Shown: positions 8,569-17,279 of the stretch, one piece after another
Position numbering within the stretch: position 1 is the stretch's first letter
Layout: every line of letters begins with the position of its first letter
Origin: F22 sp963678855
GTDB lineage: Bacteria > Bacteroidota > Bacteroidia > Bacteroidales > Bacteroidaceae
Direction of reading: 5' to 3'
Assembly: GCA_963678855.1 (NCBI GenBank)
Contig: OY787448.1
Coordinates: forward strand, 310,001-374,000
DNA length: 64,000 nt
Position numbers and translations under genes: made by a program
The notes under the pieces: model-generated
Databases searched by the model: none
What the model was told of the DNA's origin: nothing
The model's input: only the letters and a program-made list of their open reading frames with translations

Positions 8569-10152
8569 ATGAATCTAAATCATACACAATTATACCGTTC
8601 GACATTTATTTTACTTTTTGCCTTATGCTTCTTTCATTCCAAAGTATTCAGTGCACGCAAAAGCATCAAGTCAATAGACACTCAAATTGCTGAAACAACA
8701 CTTGAATCTATCAAGGACACCTTAGCTTTTGAAACTTTATTCAGAAGATATATCAGCGATGAAAACACCACTGGTCGTACTGCAATACAGCAACAGAACA
8801 TATGTTTATGGCTCAACTACCTCACTAATAGCTGTCAGTATATAGAACTTATCTCAGCCACAAGCACAATCATGAAACGTAATGTAGATATGACACCACA
8901 CACTACTGATCAAACACAGTGGCTTAGCAGCTTGATGTACACCCTTGGTAAATATTATGTCAACAGACCAAATAAAAAAGAGTTCAATGATTTTTTAGAC
9001 AAATATCAACGTATGTTTGCTGGGCACGAAAATGACCTAACGCAATATTATTACCATATACTACTATCAACCAACGAAATACAAGCCTATATAAAAGATA
9101 AATCATTGCCCAATTCCACTACTACAAAGCGTATTTTAAAACATGCTAGGAAGGCGCACATGTACCTCATTCGTCTACCCCAAAGCACTATAAAGCGCTA
9201 CCAAATAGCACCAGTTTGGGGAGAATATAACACTGCTCTACTCTATGAGAGGAGCAATTATCCACACAAAGAAGATAGTGTACTTCATTACCTAAACGAA
9301 GCAGAAAAGTGGGCTAAGTACGCAAAAGACAACAATGATATAGTAGCCTATGACAAATACATGGTTGACATTTATACGCTCAAAGCTCATATGGATCTTC
9401 ATAGGACACGTATACATCATGCACTTCGCGATGTACGCACTGCTATGAGTTATATAGATGCAAACTACATGAATAAGTACACCTATGAAATGGCACATGT
9501 TAACTGCTTCAAGTTGCTTGCACAAATTCATGGAAAACAAGGACATGCCACAGCCGCTTTACGTGATATAGACTCTCTACAAAACTGGATGGATAAGGCA
9601 TATAAAACTCGCCATATGTATCTTGTCGACGCAGTTATCAAAAAAGAACATGCCTTACAAGATGTACAAAATAAGCATATACAACGAGCCAACATTATGA
9701 ATATTAGTATAGCTACAACATTCACAGGAATTTGCGCGATTTTGCTGATGCTAGCTTTGTACCAAAAGTGCCAAGCTGAAAAACTAATATCTGCAGCGAA
9801 CATAGACGGTAATCGTCAACCTGACGACTTGATGACTCTACTACATAACGATGCTCATTTCATCAGTTTTGAAAAACAAAGTCAACGAGTATCTGACGAA
9901 CTTAGTAAGCACACAGGTATTGCAGATGAAAACAAAAAAAGGTATTTATTCGCTTTAAACGAGATTAACTACGATGCACTTGATTGCATCGCTGCAGAAA
10001 TCAATCATCGAATCACCGACTTGGACAAATACTATATCATATGCTTCATTATAGAAATGAATGTTGAGGATATTGCTTTACTGCTACACGTGGAAGCCAA
10101 CACGGTCTATTCTGTACGATATCGCATTAAGAAAAAATTTCCACAACTATAA
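8569..10152 (+). CDS. TPR-type sensor with transmembrane helix and C-terminal HTH
   Basis: 527 residues from ATG 8569, which gives a clean signal peptide (STFILLFALCFFHSKVFSA); the ATG at 8512 lies in a hairpin. The extracytoplasmic part (~30-375) is helical with TPR-like repeats, followed by one transmembrane helix (about 378-400) and a cytoplasmic LuxR-like HTH at the C-terminus (IICFIIEMNVEDIALLLHVE, then NTVYSVRYRIKKKF). This is the common Bacteroidota design of a periplasmic TPR sensor fused through the membrane to a DNA-binding domain. The HTH is closely related to that of the 4738 protein, and the pair flank the coiled-coil lipoprotein. Confidence 0.8.
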   Translation: MNLNHTQLYRSTFILLFALCFFHSKVFSARKSIKSIDTQIAETTLESIKDTLAFETLFRRYISDENTTGRTAIQQQNICLWLNYLTNSCQYIELISATSTIMKRNVDMTPHTTDQTQWLSSLMYTLGKYYVNRPNKKEFNDFLDKYQRMFAGHENDLTQYYYHILLSTNEIQAYIKDKSLPNSTTTKRILKHARKAHMYLIRLPQSTIKRYQIAPVWGEYNTALLYERSNYPHKEDSVLHYLNEAEKWAKYAKDNNDIVAYDKYMVDIYTLKAHMDLHRTRIHHALRDVRTAMSYIDANYMNKYTYEMAHVNCFKLLAQIHGKQGHATAALRDIDSLQNWMDKAYKTRHMYLVDAVIKKEHALQDVQNKHIQRANIMNISIATTFTGICAILLMLALYQKCQAEKLISAANIDGNRQPDDLMTLLHNDAHFISFEKQSQRVSDELSKHTGIADENKKRYLFALNEINYDALDCIAAEINHRITDLDKYYIICFIIEMNVEDIALLLHVEANTVYSVRYRIKKKFPQL

Positions 10153-10347
10153 GCTCAATTACATCAACTATGTTGCAAAGAAGTAAGATCGGCCTTCTTT
10201 AATGTTAATAATGCACATCACACTCGCAAAGTTGTTAACTCTTGTTTTACAAAGAAATATTTGTTGACTATCATTACATCGTTAGAATTATATTTTATAG
10301 ATTTGGGATATCTAAATAATAACTCAACATATTTTTATATCACATTA

Positions 10348-11664
10348 ATGAAAAATATTCTAATATCATTTGTTGGCACAGGACCATTTGACAAGAAAGA
10401 TGTACATCGAGAGTATCGTAAAGCAAAATACCTATTTGATAATGGGCATAAAGTCACTACATCATTCTTTGGGTTTGCCGTAAAGAAGAACTACGACATC
10501 GACCGTACTATCTTAGTAGGCACCCCTAAATCCATGTGGGAATACATCTACGAAACGCTATGCGAAGAGCACAATATAGAAGTCGACTTAGACATCTATC
10601 TCGCCTTGGCGAAGTACACAGATAGTGCTAATCATCAGACAGATCCTACTCACAATCCACTCCCACATCAAAAGCTACTAGAGGAATTGCTAGGCAGGAA
10701 GAGCTCAATTATTCTAGTCAAATACGGCATAAACCACGAAGAGATACAGTTCAACATGGAACGCATCCTTCAAATCGAATCATTACTTGAGCAACATGAT
10801 AAAGTAATTATGGATGTGACCCATAGTTTCCGTTCTCTCCCACTATTCTTGATGAACACCATACACTTTATTAAACAAGTAAGCAACAAGCAAATCAGCA
10901 TCGAACATATTTTCTACGGTATGCTTGAAGTCACAAGAGAAATGCCACAGGAAGAAGATCAGGTTAAACCAACTCCAGTAGTTGATTTAAAAACGGTATT
11001 GGATGTCCAAGATTGGATTACAGGTGCTCATAGCTTCAAAGAATATGGCAACGGTTACAAAATCGCCGACTTAATAGAAGATGAGAACACCGAGCTAGCC
11101 AATTTGCTAAGAAAGCTAAGCGATACCAAAAACATCAACTACCTATATGGACTCAAAGGTGAAGTACAAAAAGTCAGACGAAACATAGATATGGATATGA
11201 GCACCATCCCAAATCGTGTCGTGCGTCCAGTACTTAAAGACTTCCTTAAAGCTTTTCCAAATAATGAGATGAGCAATGCCCAGTTCCAATTACACTTAGC
11301 CGACTGGCATTACAAGATGAAGAACTACTCATCATCATTTATTGTTTTTTCAGAAGCCATGTTGAGCTTTGCTTGCGAATTCAGCGGTCTAGATTCTGCA
11401 GATTTTCACGTACGAGAAGCTCGTAAGAAAGATTATTTCGAATTGGACGCAATGGATGAGATCAAGAAGATTTACACCCGTACAAAAAAGGTAAGAAATC
11501 AAATCGCTCATAACCTAGATGGTGGCCGAGAAATCCAACGCATGATTCAAAATCTAGGAACAGATTTGAAAACAGTCAAAGCACATATGCATAAGTGCTA
11601 TGATGGCAATATTCCCAAACGTGAATATCTCCAACCACTACCAGCATTCCTACCCAAACGATAA
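10348..11664 (+). CDS. CARF-HEPN protein (Csx1/Csm6-like), first copy
   Basis: 438 residues from ATG 10348 (MKNILISFVGTGPF); the longer frame starting at a TTG has no family support. The N-terminal CARF Rossmann fold shows ISFVGTGPF and, near residue 156, DVTHSFRSLPL, the DxTHG-type motif of CRISPR-associated proteins. The C-terminal HEPN domain carries RNQIAH near residue 383, matching the R-x4-6-H RNase motif. Proteins of this type bind cyclic oligoadenylate made by Cas10 and then cut RNA non-specifically. First gene of the operon; cas10 follows after 24 bp. A TAGATTTG element at 10298 could be its -7 box. Which ligand (cA4 or cA6) it binds cannot be told from sequence. Confidence 0.88.
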   Translation: MKNILISFVGTGPFDKKDVHREYRKAKYLFDNGHKVTTSFFGFAVKKNYDIDRTILVGTPKSMWEYIYETLCEEHNIEVDLDIYLALAKYTDSANHQTDPTHNPLPHQKLLEELLGRKSSIILVKYGINHEEIQFNMERILQIESLLEQHDKVIMDVTHSFRSLPLFLMNTIHFIKQVSNKQISIEHIFYGMLEVTREMPQEEDQVKPTPVVDLKTVLDVQDWITGAHSFKEYGNGYKIADLIEDENTELANLLRKLSDTKNINYLYGLKGEVQKVRRNIDMDMSTIPNRVVRPVLKDFLKAFPNNEMSNAQFQLHLADWHYKMKNYSSSFIVFSEAMLSFACEFSGLDSADFHVREARKKDYFELDAMDEIKKIYTRTKKVRNQIAHNLDGGREIQRMIQNLGTDLKTVKAHMHKCYDGNIPKREYLQPLPAFLPKR

Positions 11665-11688
11665 CCTTTTAAATTGAATATATACATT

Positions 11689-13287
11689 ATGAGTCAAAAT
11701 GAGAAGTACCTCTATGGTGCAGCCGTACAAGGCATCCAAGACTTTATCTTTCAGACTTCTACATTGAAAGATATTCTAGGAGCCAGCCTACTAGTGGACA
11801 GCATTTGTACCACAGAGTTTGAAGAGTTCCTAGCTGAAGGTAAGACTCAATTGATTGTCTCTGCTGCCGGAAATATCAAATGCGAGTTTGACAAAAAAGA
11901 AGCTTGTGAGAAAGCAGTCCTAGAATTTCCTAAGAAAGTCATGAAGCTAGCTCCTGGAATTACCATCAGTCAAGCAGTCGTAAAATACAACGACATCGAG
12001 GAGGACTCTTTTACTAAAGCTGTAGAAGAGCTAGAAGCACGCCTACGTAATCAACGCAACAGACCAGATTTGGGTCTTACTTATAGCCCTATGGGGGCTG
12101 CCCGCTATCCTAAGACTGGGCTAGCAATAGTTGAGAAATTCAGCAACGAGACACTTTATGACGAGGATAAAGAGACATGTGCCGACCTAGGAACAATAAA
12201 GAAACTAAAGAGACTTTCAGAAGAGACAGCTACTTCTAACGCTTTATTAGAAAAGTGCTTTGGTTCTCCTCTACCATCCAAAGAACAACTAGCCTACGAC
12301 ACCCAAGACCTTACCGACAGTAACAGCTGGATTGCGATTATGCATATCGACGGCAATGGGCTAGGCCAAGTAATCCAAAGCATTGGAAGTAATAAAGAGG
12401 TGTTGAAAGAATTTTCGGAAAAACTAAACACATCTACAATAGAAGCGGCACAAGATGCCTTCAATTTTGTATGTCCGAAGCCACATAAAAACCATCCGTT
12501 TCCTATACGTCCTATTGTCATTGCTGGTGATGACCTAACTATTATTATTCGTGGTGATTTGGCTCTTGATTATGCGAAAGCTTATTTAGACGCATTTGAG
12601 AAACACAGTAAGGAAAATCTACAGAACATTTTCGATAAGCACGACATTTTTAAAGGCCAGAAATACCTCACCGCCTGCGGAGGTATCGCTTATATCAAAG
12701 CCAAGTACCCATTTTTCTATGGCTACGAACTAGCAGAAGCACTCTGCTCAGCGGCAAAGAAAGATGCTAAAGCCAAAGAACAAATCAAAAACGGGCTACC
12801 GCCTTCTTGCATCAAGTTCTTCAAAGTACAAAGTAGCTTCGTAGAATCATTAAAGGATATGATAAGCCGTACAATGCAACCAGATGAGAACACGAGTTTA
12901 GACTTTGGCCCTTATTACTTGCATCCACTTAAAGAAATACTTGAGCAAACAGAAGCAAACGAACCAAACGAACCACAAGAAGTTGAGCGTCAAGACAGAT
13001 GGACAATCAAACGATTGTTACAGCATTCTACCCTACTTGATACTATTGGCCTTCACGAAGAAGACCGTCGTGGACTACGCACCCATATACGCCAATGGCT
13101 TACTTTGCTACACAATGCTCCTCAGCAAGCTGATCAACATCTAAAAAGAGCTAAGGATATATGTAAAGAACATGAACATGATTATATAGAAACGGTAACT
13201 CAGTCCTGTACCCGTGAAGATTGCCTTCACTACCCTGCTTACGACATACTAAGTATTCACACTATCAACAATCAAAAAACGAAATAA
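11689..13287 (+). CDS. cas10: Cas10, HD-less, with AGDD cyclase motif
   Basis: 532 residues from ATG 11689. Two Palm-like domains are visible: the first begins with YGAAVQGIQDFIFQTSTLKD, typical of Cmr2/Cas10; MHIDGNGLG near 218 is the first palm metal site; VIAGDDLTIII near 279 is the cyclase motif, AGDD instead of GGDD; GGIAYIKAKYPFFYGY near 329 and the A..DAK helix follow. The C-terminal ~120 residues are helical. There is no N-terminal HD nuclease domain, so single-stranded DNA cleavage is not expected. Role: large subunit of the type III effector and cyclic oligoadenylate synthetase, assuming the G-to-A change is tolerated. It sits between a CARF-HEPN gene and the first cas7. Confidence 0.92.
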   Translation: MSQNEKYLYGAAVQGIQDFIFQTSTLKDILGASLLVDSICTTEFEEFLAEGKTQLIVSAAGNIKCEFDKKEACEKAVLEFPKKVMKLAPGITISQAVVKYNDIEEDSFTKAVEELEARLRNQRNRPDLGLTYSPMGAARYPKTGLAIVEKFSNETLYDEDKETCADLGTIKKLKRLSEETATSNALLEKCFGSPLPSKEQLAYDTQDLTDSNSWIAIMHIDGNGLGQVIQSIGSNKEVLKEFSEKLNTSTIEAAQDAFNFVCPKPHKNHPFPIRPIVIAGDDLTIIIRGDLALDYAKAYLDAFEKHSKENLQNIFDKHDIFKGQKYLTACGGIAYIKAKYPFFYGYELAEALCSAAKKDAKAKEQIKNGLPPSCIKFFKVQSSFVESLKDMISRTMQPDENTSLDFGPYYLHPLKEILEQTEANEPNEPQEVERQDRWTIKRLLQHSTLLDTIGLHEEDRRGLRTHIRQWLTLLHNAPQQADQHLKRAKDICKEHEHDYIETVTQSCTREDCLHYPAYDILSIHTINNQKTK

Positions 13288-13292
13288 CCGCC

Positions 13293-13886
13293 ATGGATAT
13301 ACAATATACCATAACCTTCTATTCCCCTTGGCACTGCGGTTCCGGCTTATCAGCTGGAGCAGACCTTGATGCCTTGGTAATCAAAGACGCTAATAACCTT
13401 CCTTACGTACCTGGTAGAACCATCAAAGGACTCGTACGAGAAGCCTTGACCGAGATTATCAGTTTTCAAAAGGAAACTACTACTAAAAAAGAAACAGAAG
13501 AAAAGCAAATCAATACAATCTTAGAGCCTATATTTTTTAGCAATGCTACACTTAATGAGCAAGAAAGCAAAGCTATCATAGCTCACGATGCCTCTGAGCA
13601 TTTATATCAAAAAGTCAGTTCTACTGCCATTGACGACCAAGGCATTGCAAAAGACCATAGTTTGCACGAAACCGAAGTGGTTGTGCCTTGTGAAGTAGTG
13701 GGCCAACTATTGCATTTTCCTGACGAGAACAACGAAGAGACGCTTAAGGCACTTAAAATACTTGTAGATGCCCTACTTTATATAAAACGCCTAGGTGCCA
13801 ACAGAAATCGTGGTCTAGGAAGATGTGAATTTAAGATCACATCACCAGAGGTCTTTAAAAAACTAGCGGAAGGAGGTCAATCATGA
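13293..13886 (+). CDS. cas7: Cas7 RAMP subunit (Csm3-like)
   Basis: 197 residues from ATG 13293, six bases after the cas10 stop; the longer frame overlaps cas10. Csm3-like signature: FYSPWHCGSG, then D24/D26 in the position of the catalytic backbone aspartate, IKDANNLPYVPGRTIKGLVRE (core PYVPGRTIKG at 37-46), and a C-terminal glycine-rich NRNRGLGR loop. It would form one backbone unit of the complex and cut target RNA at one site. The stop overlaps the next start (ATGA), and AGGAGG lies just before that start, an unusually strong Shine-Dalgarno-like site for this phylum and a sign of translational coupling. Confidence 0.9.
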   Translation: MDIQYTITFYSPWHCGSGLSAGADLDALVIKDANNLPYVPGRTIKGLVREALTEIISFQKETTTKKETEEKQINTILEPIFFSNATLNEQESKAIIAHDASEHLYQKVSSTAIDDQGIAKDHSLHETEVVVPCEVVGQLLHFPDENNEETLKALKILVDALLYIKRLGANRNRGLGRCEFKITSPEVFKKLAEGGQS

Positions 13887-15367
13887 TTACCAAGCACTAC
13901 AAATGCACACTATTATCCGATGTGATTATTAATCATAAGAACACATCGACACAGAATAATCAAACCTTAGATTACATCCCAGGAGCATCACTTCTAGGTA
14001 TTGTGGCTAAAAATTATGATGATTTTAAGAACCCTATGCAAGTTTTCCACACTGGCGACGTAAGCTTTAGTGATGCTCACCCATCTATAGAAGGCAAACG
14101 CGGCATGCATATTCCAGCCGCATTGTTCAGACCAAAGCTAAACACTGATCCGTCTTTGTTCTTTGTTCACCACGAATACAAGCGTAGCAATGATAAAAGA
14201 GACGGTGGCCGTCCATATCAACTTAAACAACAAAGAAGCGGTTATTATGTACTTGAAGATACACCTACAAATGATGCTCAAGGCACTATGCGTCAAGTCA
14301 AAGTAAACAAAACATTCGCTCAGAAGTCCACACATGATTACGAGAACCGTCGTTCACGTGATGCACAAATGTTCGGTTATGAATCTATGTCCGAAGGTCT
14401 TGTTCTGTATTTTGACGTGACATTCTCTACTAATGTTTTAAAAGATGCTATAGATGATATAGAGGAAGTAGAAAAGGCATTAGTAGGTAAACGTCATATC
14501 GGTCGTTCACGCAGTGCTCAATATGGTTTAGTAGAAATCTCAGAGTGTACAGAAAGATACAGTGAGATAGAAAGCAGTAAAAAACGATCTACAACAGTCA
14601 GTGTAGTAGCCGATAGCCGCTTGTGCTTTATTGACGAGAACACCCTTATGCCTACATTCCAACCGACAGTTGAGCAACTAGGTTTTAACAAGCGTGGAGA
14701 AATCATGTGGGCTGACTCGCAAATCCGCACTTTTCAATATTCACCATGGAACGGCAAGCGTCAAGCAAACGATCCTGACCGTTGCGGTATTGAGAAAGGA
14801 AGTGTTTTCGTCGTAAAAGTTCCTGAAAACACATCGATCCCTAGCGGTATTGCACGTATAGGTCAATACAAAGCAGAAGGCTTTGGTCGTATCATTTATA
14901 ATCCGATTTGCCTAGAGACACTGGAAAACACAAATGGACAAACAGCTTATAAATGGCTCACAGCAGACGAAGCAAACTCCGAAGCTTTATCAACAAAAGA
15001 GCACACTCTAGAAGGGACACCTTTGCTACACTATATTGCTAAACAAAAAATGTACGTCTCTAACATGCAAGAGGTAATGACTCTTGTCAATAAATTTGTA
15101 AAAGAGAACAGCAACCGCTTCAAGAAAGGTCATGATAATTTTGCATCTCAATGGGGAGCTATACGCCGCATAGGAGCCACTTGTCCTGCAAACACAATCG
15201 TTAGTGAGATTAAGACATATATCAACCACGGAGTAGCCAAAGAAAAATGGGAGATGTACAATCGAAACGAAATAGTACGAGATCTCATAGAAAACGTTGA
15301 TGAAGCTATATTACCACAACTAGTTGTCACCCTTGCTTCTGAAATGGCAAAAGAAATAAAACGATAA
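13883..15367 (+). CDS. csx10: Csx10-like Cas5 with probable C-terminal Cas11 domain
   Basis: 494 residues. Csx10-type RAMP features: LLSDVIINH, DYIPGASLLGIVA, VSFSDAHP, then a second RAMP half with GKRHIGRSRSAQYG and IARIGQYKAEGFGRI, the latter two glycine-rich loops. Csx10 replaces Cas5 in III-D complexes and would cap the crRNA 5' end. From about 375 to the end the character changes to a helical bundle with ASQWGAIRRIG near 421, like small subunits (Cas11/Csm2/Cmr5). No separate cas11 gene exists in the operon, so this tail probably supplies it. The III-D variant with a Cas7-Cas5-Cas11 fusion is known; here Cas7 is still separate, overlapping by 4 bp. Confidence 0.82.
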   Translation: MITKHYKCTLLSDVIINHKNTSTQNNQTLDYIPGASLLGIVAKNYDDFKNPMQVFHTGDVSFSDAHPSIEGKRGMHIPAALFRPKLNTDPSLFFVHHEYKRSNDKRDGGRPYQLKQQRSGYYVLEDTPTNDAQGTMRQVKVNKTFAQKSTHDYENRRSRDAQMFGYESMSEGLVLYFDVTFSTNVLKDAIDDIEEVEKALVGKRHIGRSRSAQYGLVEISECTERYSEIESSKKRSTTVSVVADSRLCFIDENTLMPTFQPTVEQLGFNKRGEIMWADSQIRTFQYSPWNGKRQANDPDRCGIEKGSVFVVKVPENTSIPSGIARIGQYKAEGFGRIIYNPICLETLENTNGQTAYKWLTADEANSEALSTKEHTLEGTPLLHYIAKQKMYVSNMQEVMTLVNKFVKENSNRFKKGHDNFASQWGAIRRIGATCPANTIVSEIKTYINHGVAKEKWEMYNRNEIVRDLIENVDEAILPQLVVTLASEMAKEIKR

Positions 15368-15371
15368 GATT

Positions 15372-16877
15372 ATGTCACAAAATACAATCAACCTATATAA
15401 TTACAGACACCTAGCCCGTGTGGTGATAGAGGCACAGACGCCTCTTGCCATAGGTACAGGTAAAAAGAGTCTAGAAAGTGACTCTTGCATCGCTCGTGAT
15501 ATCAACGGATTACCTTTTATTCCTGGCACATCATTAGCGGGTGTGCTAAGCCACGGACTTAAAAATGCCATTAAAGCCACTACCGAAGATGACACACAAG
15601 CTCAATCAGCAATTGACGACCTGTTTGGCTTACAAACAGAAAAGAGCACCCGAGGTTCAAAATTGATGATAACCGATGCCCTTATGTTAGGCCCCAACAA
15701 CACAATCAATGACGGCCTTTATGAAAATATAAATTCTTTATTCACTCAAGATTTCTACAAGGAATTCACAGCTTTTCCTATACGCGACCATGTACGCATC
15801 ACGCACAAAGGGGTAGCCGCAGATCAGGGTAAATTCGATGAAGAAGTAGCCTACAAAGGTATGCGATTCGTCTTCGAAATAGAAGTTGTTGACTCAAATG
15901 AGAACGATAGCCCTAAGCTTCAATCTCTATTTGACCAAGTAGTTGATTTACTATTATCTGCACAGTTCCGCGTTGGTAGTGGTACACGCAGTGGATTTGG
16001 AGAGATGAGTGTTGTTTCACTACAGAAAGTCACCCTTGATTTGGCCGACAAAGAGAAGGATAGCTTAAAGAAATATATCCAAAAGTCTTCTTCACTTAAT
16101 GACTCTACATTTTGGACAGATATTGACTCATACACACCAAAAAAAGTTGACCAAGACCACTGGCTTACATACGACATCATTCTAGAGCCAGAGGATTTCT
16201 TCCATTTTGGTTCAGGTTCGGGCGATAATGAAGTCGACATGACGACAGTCAAAGAAAAGTACATCACGTGGGATGACAACAAGCCTAGATTTGTACAACA
16301 AGACGCAATACTCATACCTAGTACATCTATCAAAGGTGCCCTATCTCATCGTGTAGCTTATCTTTGGAATAAAAAAGAGGGTAAGTATGGAGACAATGCC
16401 CTTGTTGGCCATGACAACCCAGCAGTTAGTGCACTATTTGGTTCTGAAGGAAAACAGGTCACTGAAACAGATTCAAATGGTAAGGTGACGACTCAAACAA
16501 TTGACAAGAAGCGAGGCAACGTTTTATTTAGCGATATCTTACTAAACAACGAACAAGGAATATACAAAGAAAAGATTCTGAACCATGTAGCCATTGACCG
16601 ATTTACAGGAGGCACTATACCAGGTGCCCTATTCTCTGAAAAGGTCACTATCGGTAAAGGACATTCTATAGAGTGTAAAATCTCTCTAGATGAAAAAGCC
16701 ATAGAAGCCGCATGTGTTGGCACAACAAAAGATAAAGTGATTGCAGCATTTGAAAGTGCACTGCAACATGTATGCGATGGGCTACTTCCACTTGGTGGTG
16801 GCGTACAAAGAGGTCATGGGGCCATGACTGGGAAATATATTAAGAATGGAGAAAAGGCATATAACTACGAAAACTAA
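15372..16877 (+). CDS. cas7: Double Cas7 (two fused RAMP domains)
   Basis: 501 residues containing two Csm3-like units. First unit: RVVIEAQTPLAIGTG, SDSCIARDINGLPFIPGTSL (Asp37 in the catalytic position) and VGSGTRSGFGEM near 200. Second unit from ~265: YDIILEPEDFFHFGSGSG, acidic DNEVDMT in the catalytic position, IPSTSIKGALSHR near 315, and LGGGVQRGHGAM near 475. It matches the Cas7-2x subunit of III-D variant complexes, which supplies two backbone positions in one chain. Starts five bases after the previous stop. Both units keep acidic residues where RNA cleavage aspartates sit, so both may cut. Confidence 0.88.
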   Translation: MSQNTINLYNYRHLARVVIEAQTPLAIGTGKKSLESDSCIARDINGLPFIPGTSLAGVLSHGLKNAIKATTEDDTQAQSAIDDLFGLQTEKSTRGSKLMITDALMLGPNNTINDGLYENINSLFTQDFYKEFTAFPIRDHVRITHKGVAADQGKFDEEVAYKGMRFVFEIEVVDSNENDSPKLQSLFDQVVDLLLSAQFRVGSGTRSGFGEMSVVSLQKVTLDLADKEKDSLKKYIQKSSSLNDSTFWTDIDSYTPKKVDQDHWLTYDIILEPEDFFHFGSGSGDNEVDMTTVKEKYITWDDNKPRFVQQDAILIPSTSIKGALSHRVAYLWNKKEGKYGDNALVGHDNPAVSALFGSEGKQVTETDSNGKVTTQTIDKKRGNVLFSDILLNNEQGIYKEKILNHVAIDRFTGGTIPGALFSEKVTIGKGHSIECKISLDEKAIEAACVGTTKDKVIAAFESALQHVCDGLLPLGGGVQRGHGAMTGKYIKNGEKAYNYEN

Positions 16878-16881
16878 TTAG

Positions 16882-17262
16882 ATGGAAACAATAAACATAA
16901 AGAATTGCGTTGGCTATCTCTGGTACAGCGATAAAGCAAAACCAGAGATATACAATAATAGAGAATTAACATTAGATCTATCGGATACAAGCACCTCTTT
17001 TATCGTAGAAGGATATCTCTACGATAAAGACAATAAGAAATCACACAGTATTCGTTATCTCGATGGTCAATACTTCACAAAAGAATTTGACACCAACAAG
17101 TCTAGTGGTGATATTATCGTATATAAAGGTCATAAGGAGCTACAAGACACAGAAAACTATTATCACCCACGCTTTGAACAACGCTGGGTAGAAATAGAAG
17201 ACCCAAACTGCGAAAATATGCCTGCATCAAAACCAGGCGCATTGGTTTTTATAGGATTTTAA
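16882..17262 (+). CDS. Small type III-D protein, Csx19-like by position
   Basis: 126 residues, four bases after the double Cas7. The sequence is beta-rich (CVGYLWYSDKAKP, SFIVEGYLYDKDNKKSHSIR) with a basic strand and an acidic C-terminal part. It resembles short type III CRISPR-associated proteins found in Bacteroidota operons next to TIGR03986-type RAMPs, and its location between Cas7-2x and Cas7-insertion fits Csx19 of III-D complexes. The family call rests on context and partial pattern memory; I could not verify it by a profile search. Confidence 0.6.
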   Translation: METINIKNCVGYLWYSDKAKPEIYNNRELTLDLSDTSTSFIVEGYLYDKDNKKSHSIRYLDGQYFTKEFDTNKSSGDIIVYKGHKELQDTENYYHPRFEQRWVEIEDPNCENMPASKPGALVFIGF

Positions 17263-17279
17263 TGTAAAAAAAGCAACTC

